From NCBI RefSeq assembly GCF_947492645.1, contig NZ_CANLMZ010000008.1, forward strand, positions 1-64,000: a DNA stretch of 64,000 nt, read 5' to 3'. The translations under genes were made by a program, and so were the position numbers. Positions within the stretch are counted from its first letter, which is position 1. Every line of letters starts with the position of its first letter. Below, one piece after another: positions 29,400-37,633 of this stretch. The DNA is from an uncultured Pontibacter sp. (GTDB taxonomy: Bacteria; Bacteroidota; Bacteroidia; Cytophagales; Hymenobacteraceae). The notes beneath the pieces were generated by a model, which was not told where the DNA came from, made no database searches, and was given only the letters and a program-made list of their open reading frames with translations.

Positions 29400-30572
29400 T
29401 TATACACCAATGCTATTTTCCTCAGGAACAGATAAATGATCTTTTTTTTCCAGGTGATGTCTATAATACTGATCTGCCTTTTCCGCTATGTCGCTCCAAC
29501 AATAGTTTTCCACCACAGCTTGCCTGGCCTGGTTTGCCTTTTCTATTAAAAGGTCTTTTTCCTGAAGTAAAGAAATAACTTTATCTGCAAGCGTAACAGG
29601 GTCACCCACAGGGGCAAGTAGTCCTGGAAGTATGAAATCAGAGGGGCCTGGGCAATCGTAAGCTACCACCGGTAACCCGGCACACATCATTTCAAGTGCT
29701 CCAAAGCCGAAACTTTCTAGGTAAGAAGGAAATACACCAACCTGGCAATCATCGAGCAACTTCGGAAGGTCATCGGACTTGAACTGAGGAATGACCTCGA
29801 TAGCTGCATGATGCTTTTTTGGAAAAAACTTTAGCACCTGCTCCTCCGTGTAAAAAATACCACGAGTGCCTAACAATTTCAGCCTGATAGCAGGAAAACG
29901 CTCTTTCACCCGGCTAAAGAATACAGGGAAATCAATTGCTCCTTTTCTAAAATCAAATGTGCCCACAAACGCAATTGTAAAAGAGGCCTGGTAGGTACGT
30001 GTGTTGTGTTCAAATCGGGCTATCCTTTCAGCACTTATACCGTTAGGAATAAGTATTATTTTATCACCCGCAAATCCACGCATCATCAACAATTCCCGGT
30101 CTTTGTTATTCTGTACCTGAATCACATCCGCCTGCTCCAGGCAATACTGTATTTGTTTATAATCAACTGCATCTGCATTATTTTTAAACTTACCCTTGAT
30201 TTTATGCAACAAGTGCGAAAACTGGGTTTTGATGTCGTACTTAAACTTGGTCAGCGGAAAATGAAAAGCAAGTATGGCTGGTCTTGCCACAAATAAGGTA
30301 CTCTTGCAAAATAAGCTTCTATCAAATGGCAGGGTGTCGTACTCATACAACACAACATCAAAATCGGCACTATTCTTAATTAAGAAATTCTTTAACGCTA
30401 AGCTGTACACTTCAGCATTATATTTCTGGTTTGCAGGTATTCCCAAAATTTGCTTATCAACCAGTAATGTTTCCCAACCCAGTTTCTCCAGGCTCTCTGC
30501 CAATTCAATCCTGTTTTTAGTAAATCCCTTCTCCAGCGAAAAATTTCCTTTAGAACACAGCGCTATTTTCAT
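29400..30572 (-). CDS. Group 4 glycosyltransferase
   Basis: 390 residues. N-terminal 'MKIALCSKGNFSLEKGFTKN' and the central 'IQVQNNKDRELLMMRGFAG' precede the C-terminal domain with 'IAFVGTFDFRKGAIDFPVFF' and the donor motif 'GVFPSYLESFGFGALEMMCA'. The Glu pair of the motif is present. Specificity unknown. It is flanked by two GT2 genes within 50 bases on either side, all in one direction. Confidence 0.9.
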   Translation of the reverse strand: MKIALCSKGNFSLEKGFTKNRIELAESLEKLGWETLLVDKQILGIPANQKYNAEVYSLALKNFLIKNSADFDVVLYEYDTLPFDRSLFCKSTLFVARPAILAFHFPLTKFKYDIKTQFSHLLHKIKGKFKNNADAVDYKQIQYCLEQADVIQVQNNKDRELLMMRGFAGDKIILIPNGISAERIARFEHNTRTYQASFTIAFVGTFDFRKGAIDFPVFFSRVKERFPAIRLKLLGTRGIFYTEEQVLKFFPKKHHAAIEVIPQFKSDDLPKLLDDCQVGVFPSYLESFGFGALEMMCAGLPVVAYDCPGPSDFILPGLLAPVGDPVTLADKVISLLQEKDLLIEKANQARQAVVENYCWSDIAEKADQYYRHHLEKKDHLSVPEENSIGV

Positions 30573-30622
30573 AATTTATACCTTTAACTGACTTTGGGCC
30601 ATTAATTTATACTTGCCTTGAT

Positions 30623-31504
30623 TTATGAACTGCTACTTGACTCGGATTTTAACCTGGCAAAGCCTCCTACCCAAATGATGTAGTGCCTGAGAAATACCAG
30701 GAACAACTTGTTGCTAATACTCATACTTTTGCCTTGCTGAAAAATGCTTTTAATTTCCCAGGTACGGGGCTTGATAAGCTTCGCTATACTTATTGCCTGC
30801 TTGTAAATGCTTTTGCGCTTGCTGGTTTTAAATTTTGCCTGGCCTTTACCTACACGTTTGGCTTTGATAACAAGTTCTTTGATTGAAGGCCTTGCAGGGT
30901 GTTTCACGATTGCATCGGGAGCATACCCGATCTTATAACCATTTTTATGTGCCAGCATCCCCCATTGGTAATCGCCCCCGGACATAAGCGATGCATTGAA
31001 CATGCCTATTTCATCGAAAACATACTTATAAGTAAACATATTAGCCGTAACAGCATTACCAGCCTTAACATAGGCTTCCTGCGGGAAGGCAAACAGTTTA
31101 TCGTATAACTCAACTTTAGAAGGTTTGGAAGTACTAAAGAAGATTTCTACTGCCCCACCTACCCTTTGTACTTCTTTGTGCTTCTCCAGGAAAGTAACAG
31201 CGTTTCTTATCCAGTCTTTGTCCGGTACGCAGTCAGAATCCGTGAATCCGATTACTTCTCCCTTAGCTAGTTGTAAAGCAGCATTTCTGGCAGCATAAGA
31301 GCCTGGCTTAGCCTCATCAATCAACGTACAATTATGTGGCAATTTGTACTTGCAAGGCTGCGTATCAGATGGGTTATTATTAACCACAATTATCTCCAAA
31401 AAAGCACTTGGGTAGGATTGCTTTTCTAACGCCTCCAGACATATACTTAAACGACCCCAATCGTTGTAGGTAGGTATGATGATCGAAACAAATGGTTGCC
31501 CCAT
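30623..31504 (-). CDS. Family 2 glycosyltransferase
   Basis: 293 residues. 'FVSIIIPTYNDWGRLSICLE', 'LEIIVVNNNPSD', the aspartate pair of 'IGFTDSDCVPDKDWI' and 'LMSGGDYQWGMLAHKNGYKI' define a GT-A transferase of family 2. The C-terminal region is basic with a weak hydrophobic segment and may hold it at the membrane. It is separated from the P-loop kinase gene upstream by 113 bases. Confidence 0.9.
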   Translation of the reverse strand: MGQPFVSIIIPTYNDWGRLSICLEALEKQSYPSAFLEIIVVNNNPSDTQPCKYKLPHNCTLIDEAKPGSYAARNAALQLAKGEVIGFTDSDCVPDKDWIRNAVTFLEKHKEVQRVGGAVEIFFSTSKPSKVELYDKLFAFPQEAYVKAGNAVTANMFTYKYVFDEIGMFNASLMSGGDYQWGMLAHKNGYKIGYAPDAIVKHPARPSIKELVIKAKRVGKGQAKFKTSKRKSIYKQAISIAKLIKPRTWEIKSIFQQGKSMSISNKLFLVFLRHYIIWVGGFARLKSESSSSS

Positions 31505-31617
31505 AACTCTTATCTAGAAAGTATAAAATGTGCTGTTACTGTTGGTTATATGGAGGGTAACCCATATAACTATGTTAGGCTGTCATCTAAATCAGTAATA
31601 TTTTAAAACCCTTTGGA

Positions 31618-32505
31618 TTACGCTGAAACTGTAGCGGCATGCTCCGTTTTAGCTGTCGGCATGCTTCTGTTCAGGCTTTTAGTGAATGTGATGATCTTAT
31701 CGGCATTTAACCTAACTGGTTGTGAAGAATCGAGGTATAAAACGGGGATGCCTTTGTCTTCTAAAAAGTTTATGGAAGTAACAATTCTATCCCTGCAGGC
31801 CTTCGTAATTGCTACCAACCCGTCAATACTTAATCCTCTGTGCATATCCCGGATGTCTCTTCTGGAAAGAAGCCGTTTCGCATTTTCTCTCAAATCTGTT
31901 TCCAGATAAACAATGGCATCAGGCAATGGCATTACCTCCAAAAGGTTGTAAATCTCCTCCTTCTCCTCCAGGGGGCTTGTACTTTTATACAAACCCCTGT
32001 CAATCATGTTTATCAGTCCTTCATCAATGATAATGTACTTGCCAGATGCATTCTCTCTCAATACCTGAATCTTTTTTATAATCCTGTAAATAAACTCAGC
32101 TTTCTCGAATCGTAGATCCATGCCATTCGAGCTTTTCCGCTGCTTAAGATAAATATTCCCCCAACAGGCCTCCAGGTATTCCGGAAACTGTGCCACAAAC
32201 CTATCGCCAGCTTCTTTTAAGGCTGTTTGATCAACATAGTCCTTACCGTTTTTAATATCCTTGTAAATTCTTCTCACAAACTCATAGTTGTTTTCCTCAA
32301 TCCGCGAATTTGAGAGCGTTTTTTTGCCTTTCCGGATTTCTCTTGCAATCTTCTTTGCAAAATCCAACCAGCTTTGCTCATCATAAGGGTTTACATTAGT
32401 AGCGGTCGTCCAACTGTCTTCTCTTGATTTTCTCCGAATGATCTCTTCAAAAATAGTTGATTTACCTACACCGGGTGATCCACATATTTCCACAACTTTT
32501 GCCAT
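31618..32505 (-). CDS. P-loop kinase-like protein of the polysaccharide locus
   Basis: 295 residues from the ATG at 32505; an upstream in-frame ATG at 32580 would add 25 residues before the P loop and overlap the preceding gene, which is less likely. Walker A is GSPGVGKST at residues 9-17. A DE pair in 'GKYIIIDEGLINMIDRG' looks like Walker B, and 'LETDLRENAKRLLSRRDIRD' resembles the lid region of thymidylate/shikimate-type kinases. It may phosphorylate a sugar or lipid; the substrate is unknown. It lies 58 bases downstream of the three-part protein described next, and the pair probably works together. Confidence 0.7.
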   Translation of the reverse strand: MAKVVEICGSPGVGKSTIFEEIIRRKSREDSWTTATNVNPYDEQSWLDFAKKIAREIRKGKKTLSNSRIEENNYEFVRRIYKDIKNGKDYVDQTALKEAGDRFVAQFPEYLEACWGNIYLKQRKSSNGMDLRFEKAEFIYRIIKKIQVLRENASGKYIIIDEGLINMIDRGLYKSTSPLEEKEEIYNLLEVMPLPDAIVYLETDLRENAKRLLSRRDIRDMHRGLSIDGLVAITKACRDRIVTSINFLEDKGIPVLYLDSSQPVRLNADKIITFTKSLNRSMPTAKTEHAATVSA

Positions 32506-32563
32506 AAGATTTGTTATTTTGCAGTAGCAATACTTTATACTTTCAGGAAGTTTTATTTGATAG

Positions 32564-34384
32564 CTAGTCCTCCAACACAACCTGCGTTTTTCCTGCCAGT
32601 TTCTTTTCTATATCGTCTAAATAGGGTTCCCATACAGTTTTTAAATTTAATGTCCCGCTGTTCGTTTTACCTGAATAGCATTCAGAAATATTGGCTAGCA
32701 AATTTCCCTGCTCATCATGTTTCTGCAGGGTTGTAAAATCACTACAATAAAGCTTATTACCAGGAGTTATTACAACGCAGGCTGGTGTAAAGCCAGAAAG
32801 TATAAGCCCTTTGTTGTACAGGTTATTAATTACTGCTAGTATCTCATTTTCTTTGGATGCGATTAGGGCTTTTTTCTCAGGCTCGGCTAAATTATCAAGC
32901 ACATTTTCTAAGTAAGGAACAACTATGTAACCATCACCTGCCTCAAGTAATGGAGGAATAAAGGCAAACTCTTTTGATAAGGCTTTAGCTGCATAAAGTT
33001 CTTTTTCAAAGTACCTCTCATTACCCAATCGGAACGTCTTTTTTACAGCTAAATCATCTCCATAGCTAATCAGCTCTACTTTCGAAATTGCGTTAGCTGA
33101 TACTAATTTTTTGACAGGCCAGATACGGGCGTAGCGCTCCCTCCTAATTTCTACTTCAGCGGCAATTTTGTTTGTGTATGCTTCGCCTAAAAGGGAAATG
33201 TAATACCAGGCGTCATGTTCATTATCAGCAGAATGCACACCGTTATAATGCCCTTCCTTTAAGCCTAAGTTATTGAGCAAGTCTCTGAATTTATACTTGG
33301 CGTGCAGGTTATGCCCGTTTGTAGTTCTTGGTTGTTTTTTCAACTCGGCACTACTAGGTGGTGCTGGATGGTAATCATACGCAATTACAAGCGCAACAGG
33401 CGCCCCTCCGGAATATTTGAAAGGGCCGTTGTCCCATTTCCCACCACGGATCAGCGCAGTACAAACGTCCATTTCCGATGGGTTTAGCAAACGAACATCA
33501 ATCACATCAAATTGAAACGAATCTTTTAAAAAGTGTTTGAAATCCTCCAGCAACTCATCCTTCAGCAAACGCTCCCGAATAACGTATACCATTACTTCTC
33601 CCCCTCTAGCATCGCAGTAAAGGCTCTTTTGCAAAAAGGCTAATTCAGGCTTGATCTCTGCAAGTTTTGATAAGGTGTCATCTGCCGGTGCAAAACCCTG
33701 CTCTGTTAACCAATCGAATAATCCTTGTACAGTTACATCTATATCCAGGTTCAACTCGCGGGCCTGCTCCGTAAGTATAGAAGTGTACTCATGTTCAACT
33801 TCCAAGGATACTGTTTTGTCAAAGCCAGGTAATCCTGAACCATATCCTTTATGGAACACAGCGTGGTAAGCAAGTGAAGCAAAATATGGGACAGGAGAAG
33901 GCACATAAGCTCCCCGATACATAACTCTGGTATGTAGTAGTGTCCGAGCCAGCTTTGCTTGAAAGTATGGCAGGCTTTTATGGCTCCCGTACTTGCAACC
34001 TGATACAGTATAAATATCACATTTTAAACCTGTTCTATTGTCCCGAAAAGTAACAAGGTCATTTATAAGATCGCGATGTTCATCTTTGATCAGTATATCC
34101 ATGTCTTCACCTTCCGGAATCTCAGGCAAATCATGCCACCAGCGTAATAGGACGTACTCAACATTCCGCTTATGCAGTAGCTCAAAAAACTCCATTCGGG
34201 AGATGCCCTTTCTTACAAACACCCTTGGAGATTTAGAGGGCTTCATGTAGCTTCTCAAAGACCTGTAACTCCTGGCCAGTTTATGGTAAACAGGATTCAA
34301 TGCCCTGCTTTGGAGCATTTGCTTCTTAACCAATTGTTTCATCAATTTCATGTATTTCTTATTAACGTCCCTGGGAACCCCCAA
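32564..34384 (-). CDS. Three-part protein: nucleotidyltransferase-like, NDK-like and pseudokinase-like regions
   Basis: 606 residues (a start at Met12 is also possible). Residues about 60-200 hold 'YVLLRWWHDLPEIPEGEDMD' and D94/D96, like the short acidic motif of nucleotidyltransferase-fold proteins. Residues about 255-402 follow the strand and helix order of nucleoside diphosphate kinase: 'EVMVYVIRERLL', 'FDVIDVRLLNPSE', 'GGAPVALVIAYD' and 'GVHSADNEHDAW', the last with a His (384) where NDK has its catalytic His; the usual Lys of the first strand is missing. Residues about 430-560 resemble a kinase fold with 'LAVKK', 'YIVVPYLE' and 'YCSDF', but the HxD and Asn of the catalytic loop are replaced ('ILSGFTPACVV'). 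These assignments are by eye and are inference. Clusters with the P-loop kinase and glycosyltransferases. Confidence 0.6.
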   Translation of the reverse strand: MGVPRDVNKKYMKLMKQLVKKQMLQSRALNPVYHKLARSYRSLRSYMKPSKSPRVFVRKGISRMEFFELLHKRNVEYVLLRWWHDLPEIPEGEDMDILIKDEHRDLINDLVTFRDNRTGLKCDIYTVSGCKYGSHKSLPYFQAKLARTLLHTRVMYRGAYVPSPVPYFASLAYHAVFHKGYGSGLPGFDKTVSLEVEHEYTSILTEQARELNLDIDVTVQGLFDWLTEQGFAPADDTLSKLAEIKPELAFLQKSLYCDARGGEVMVYVIRERLLKDELLEDFKHFLKDSFQFDVIDVRLLNPSEMDVCTALIRGGKWDNGPFKYSGGAPVALVIAYDYHPAPPSSAELKKQPRTTNGHNLHAKYKFRDLLNNLGLKEGHYNGVHSADNEHDAWYYISLLGEAYTNKIAAEVEIRRERYARIWPVKKLVSANAISKVELISYGDDLAVKKTFRLGNERYFEKELYAAKALSKEFAFIPPLLEAGDGYIVVPYLENVLDNLAEPEKKALIASKENEILAVINNLYNKGLILSGFTPACVVITPGNKLYCSDFTTLQKHDEQGNLLANISECYSGKTNSGTLNLKTVWEPYLDDIEKKLAGKTQVVLED

Positions 34385-34465
34385 TACTTAAAATTCAGCT
34401 AGCTGCAGTCAGCACAGAAGCAAGTAAAACAAGTGAATTATATCTGTATCCGACCATTGCTCTTG

Positions 34466-37400
34466 CTACCTTTTAAGTATAAGCTTTATGGTTTTTGTGC
34501 TCCCTTTTGCTGTATGTAATCTTAAAATGTAAAGTCCGTCTGAAAGCGAAGATCCATCTAACTCAACTTTTACGTGTTCACCTGCCAGCGCCTCGCCTCG
34601 CTTTAGTTCAGCTGCGATAGCCCCTTTGCTATCATACAATGTTACCGTGTAGGCGTCATCCTCAGCAAGCGAGAAATTAACCTTTGCTATGGCAGAGAAT
34701 GGGTTAGGGTAGGCTATAAGATCCCCGGGCATTGCATCAGGTTGTGCCACCGCAAGTGCCGCTGCTGTACTAGATGCAGAAAGTGTATTGGTTGCCAGCT
34801 CTCTGACCTGGCTTGCCGAGAGGGCGGTGCTGTAGAGGCGCACCTCGTCGACGGCCCCCTTCAGGCCCCGGTACCCGTTGGCCCCCGCCCCGATGGTGAG
34901 CGGCAGCTGGTTGGGGGCGATGGCCGGCCCGCCGGCAAAGGACTTGGCGCTGTTCTCCACCCCGTCCACGTAGAGGCGCATCACCGCCCCGTCGTAGGTG
35001 ACGGCCACGTGCATCCAGGTGGACCCGTCGGTCGGGTAAGAGGCCACCGAGTTGAGCCGGTAGGTGTCCCCCGAGCTGCGCTGGTTGAGGCGGAAGAAGA
35101 CCTTGCCCGTGCTGGCCAGCGAGAGCTCGTAGCCGTCCACGGAGCCCTGCTCGGCCTTCTTGACCACGTACTGGGTGTCCTTCTTCTCGGGCCTGATCCA
35201 GGCGGCCACCGTGATGGCCCCGCTCAGGTCGAGGGAGGCGCGGTCGGGCGCCGTGGCGTACTGGCTCGTGCCGTTGAGGCCCAGCGCCCGCCCCGCCACG
35301 CCCGCCACCCGGGCCGGGCCGCCGGAGGTGGCGGCGTGGTTGCCGTAGGGCGAGGCGTCGAGCAGGGAGCTGCCCCCCTCCTCGTCCATCTTCCAGTGGG
35401 CCACCAGCGGGCCGGCCGGCGCAGGGCCCTCGCCGTCCGCCGTGGTGAAGCGGCGCACAGGCGACCAGGCGCTCTCGCCGGCGGCGTTGGCTGCCAGCAC
35501 ACGCCAGTAGTAAGTGGTGCCAGTAGCCAGGCCAGCAACCGTAACAGTTGTATCTGTAATATTACTGGTACTAAAAAACAGGGATGAAAAGTCAGACACA
35601 TCTGAAATCTGCGCCTTATAAGCATCTGCACCTTTAGAGCTGTTCCAACCGAGGGATACATTTGTCGGCATGTCTGCTGCCTCATCAGCTGGCGAAGTTA
35701 GCATAGGAGCACTTGCAACCACAGGCGGAGCTTGGAGTGTAATAAAGCTGCGCGCAGGCGACCAGGCGCTCTCGCCGGCGGTGTTAGCCGCCAGCACACG
35801 CCAGTAGTAGGCGGTGCCCTCGGTAAGCCCTGCAACGGTAGTTCTCGTGCCTGCTATGCCGGCCTGCTCATACACGGGAGCGGCAAAGCTGCTCGTAGCG
35901 GAAACCTGCACTCGGTAGGTGTCGGCCCCCTGGGAGGACTGCCACACCAGCTCAGGCGAGGCAGAGACACCTGTGGCCTGGTCCGCCGGCGACTGTAGCA
36001 CAGGGACGCTTGCCAGCACAGGTGCGGCAGGTACCGTAGTGAAGGCCCATGTACTGGACCAGCTACTATGGCCGGCCGCGTTGGTAGCACGTACGCGCCA
36101 ATAATAAGTGGTACTATTAGCAAGGCCTGTTACATAGGCAGATGTGCCATATATGTTTGAAATCTGCTGAGAAATAGTTGCAAAGTTTGATGTCATTGAG
36201 ATTTGGACTCCATATGTTTCAGCTCCCTCTGAAACTGCCCAATTTAGTGTAGGCGAAGTTGCTATTCCTGTTGCTTGATTAACTGGCGAAATTGGTAAAG
36301 GGGTGCTTGCAATAATTGGTGGTGCTGGCGTGGTACCATCTTTGGCTAGTACCCCTACAGCTTGTGTTTTGCTTGATGCCAGGATGACAACCTCAGAAGT
36401 AAAATTATCTTTTGCGCTCGTCGCGTTATCATAGGTGCCGCTAATAAGCGTTAATTGCTGGCCAAAAGCTATAGAAGATGTGGATGACTCTTTATAGTAA
36501 ATATTCCCCCCTCCGTCCTGATGCGTATAGATTACTCTTACTTTGGCACCAGCTTTATCTAAAATCACGATAGGCCGTGTGCCTTGCTTTGATACCTCAT
36601 ACAGATTATCCCAATTTCCATTTGGCCGGCGAACCAAAAGAGAGACTTCAGGATAACTAGTATTGTCGTAACTCGATTTAACGGCGCAATATAAGGTGCC
36701 ATTACTACTTATAGCCAAGTTTAAATGATCATCTGCCATGCCTCGGCCTATATTTAAGGCAGATTGAGAAGCAGGCACTTCATTGACAGACCAAATGGTA
36801 GGAGCAGCTCCATCAGCATGCGTTCTAAAGCCATAGCGTTTCGTTTTCTGATCAGACCAAAATACGCCTACCATTCCAGGCATGGCAATAACGGCACACA
36901 TATCATCACCATCTACGTCTGTGGCCAACGCATGCCGTTGACTCCAGCTACCATAAGGATAGTCGCTCCAGCGAACAAAAATATTATCTGTTTCTTTGCC
37001 ATCGTAGCCTTCTTCATTATCGTCGTCATCTCCATTAAAAGCCACCCACATCCGCCCTGTGCCGTCTATATCAATGGTGGCAGTCTCAGAGTCATCATCA
37101 AGTGGAACTTCTACGGTGTTAGTGCGTTGCTGCCAAGGTTGGTATGTACCTGCGGCGGCATTATATTCTAAAGACACCAACTGCGCTACACCTCCCTGAT
37201 GCAACAAGATATGTACCGTATTACCCACCACTTTACAGTCGGCTTTAGATGTACTCTTTGATGAGATATTTCTTACACTTGTCCACCTTTTACCGTCAAG
37301 GCGCCACAAATGCGTACCGCTGGAGTTGGGGAGCACGGTCCAATGTGCACCTGCATATGTCCAAACTTTAGATTGCGGCTTCTCCCCTGTAGTAGTAGAA

Positions 37401-37504
37401 ATTGACACAGCATCTAACCTTTCAACAGAAACAAACCCCTGCTGTGCCGTTGCATTGAGAAGCGTGAGCAAGGTTAATGAAAGAAGCATCGTTAGTTTTT
37501 TCAT
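34466..37504 (-). CDS. Secreted multidomain protein with fibronectin-like repeats, LamG-type lectin domain and T9SS sorting domain
   Basis: 1012 residues. A signal peptide (about 1-20, ending in ATAQ) is followed by a propeller-like region with repeated 'W..R..DG/GN' motifs to about residue 390, three fibronectin type III-like repeats (about 400-490, 500-590, 600-692; each with 'TYYWRV.A.NAAG.S.WS'), a LamG/concanavalin-like domain (about 700-905, 'HWKMDEEGG', 'ITVAAWIRP', 'HVAVTYDG', 'GAVDEVRLYSTALS') and a C-terminal type IX secretion domain (about 930-1012, 'YPNPFSAIAKVNFSL', 'GLYILRLHTAKGSTKTIKLI'). It should be exported across the outer membrane and bind carbohydrate. The DNA of the LamG part and of the repeat borders is extremely GC-rich compared with the rest of the gene. 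Confidence 0.88.
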   Translation of the reverse strand: MKKLTMLLSLTLLTLLNATAQQGFVSVERLDAVSISTTTGEKPQSKVWTYAGAHWTVLPNSSGTHLWRLDGKRWTSVRNISSKSTSKADCKVVGNTVHILLHQGGVAQLVSLEYNAAAGTYQPWQQRTNTVEVPLDDDSETATIDIDGTGRMWVAFNGDDDDNEEGYDGKETDNIFVRWSDYPYGSWSQRHALATDVDGDDMCAVIAMPGMVGVFWSDQKTKRYGFRTHADGAAPTIWSVNEVPASQSALNIGRGMADDHLNLAISSNGTLYCAVKSSYDNTSYPEVSLLVRRPNGNWDNLYEVSKQGTRPIVILDKAGAKVRVIYTHQDGGGNIYYKESSTSSIAFGQQLTLISGTYDNATSAKDNFTSEVVILASSKTQAVGVLAKDGTTPAPPIIASTPLPISPVNQATGIATSPTLNWAVSEGAETYGVQISMTSNFATISQQISNIYGTSAYVTGLANSTTYYWRVRATNAAGHSSWSSTWAFTTVPAAPVLASVPVLQSPADQATGVSASPELVWQSSQGADTYRVQVSATSSFAAPVYEQAGIAGTRTTVAGLTEGTAYYWRVLAANTAGESAWSPARSFITLQAPPVVASAPMLTSPADEAADMPTNVSLGWNSSKGADAYKAQISDVSDFSSLFFSTSNITDTTVTVAGLATGTTYYWRVLAANAAGESAWSPVRRFTTADGEGPAPAGPLVAHWKMDEEGGSSLLDASPYGNHAATSGGPARVAGVAGRALGLNGTSQYATAPDRASLDLSGAITVAAWIRPEKKDTQYVVKKAEQGSVDGYELSLASTGKVFFRLNQRSSGDTYRLNSVASYPTDGSTWMHVAVTYDGAVMRLYVDGVENSAKSFAGGPAIAPNQLPLTIGAGANGYRGLKGAVDEVRLYSTALSASQVRELATNTLSASSTAAALAVAQPDAMPGDLIAYPNPFSAIAKVNFSLAEDDAYTVTLYDSKGAIAAELKRGEALAGEHVKVELDGSSLSDGLYILRLHTAKGSTKTIKLILKR
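35458..35808 (-). repeat. Two near-identical DNA segments coding fibronectin-like repeat cores
   Basis: The segments 35458-35511 and 35755-35808 share a 27-base identical start (CAGGCGACCAGGCGCTCTCG and the following seven bases) and then differ at only a few third positions, both coding the A-N-A/T-A-G-E-S-A-W-S-P core with 'YYWRVLA'. A third, more diverged copy lies near 36056-36110. The similarity at DNA level suggests recent duplication or gene conversion inside the gene. Confidence 0.75.
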
Positions 37505-37633
37505 AGTCTTTGCAGCATTCTTATATAGGGAGCACTTTTAAAAATATTTACCAGGTTTTAGTATATTGGATTTAAGCACGCATAACGAATATGGTAAGTC
37601 GGGACTTGCATGAGAGCCATACTGCTACAGTTG

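Noticed and set aside
34742..35587. 281-codon frame on the plus strand opposite the secreted lectin-like protein
   Set aside because: It exists because the opposite strand is extremely GC-rich and lacks stop codons; its translation is a low-complexity mix of Gly, Arg, Val and His with no family, while the minus strand codes recognisable domains.
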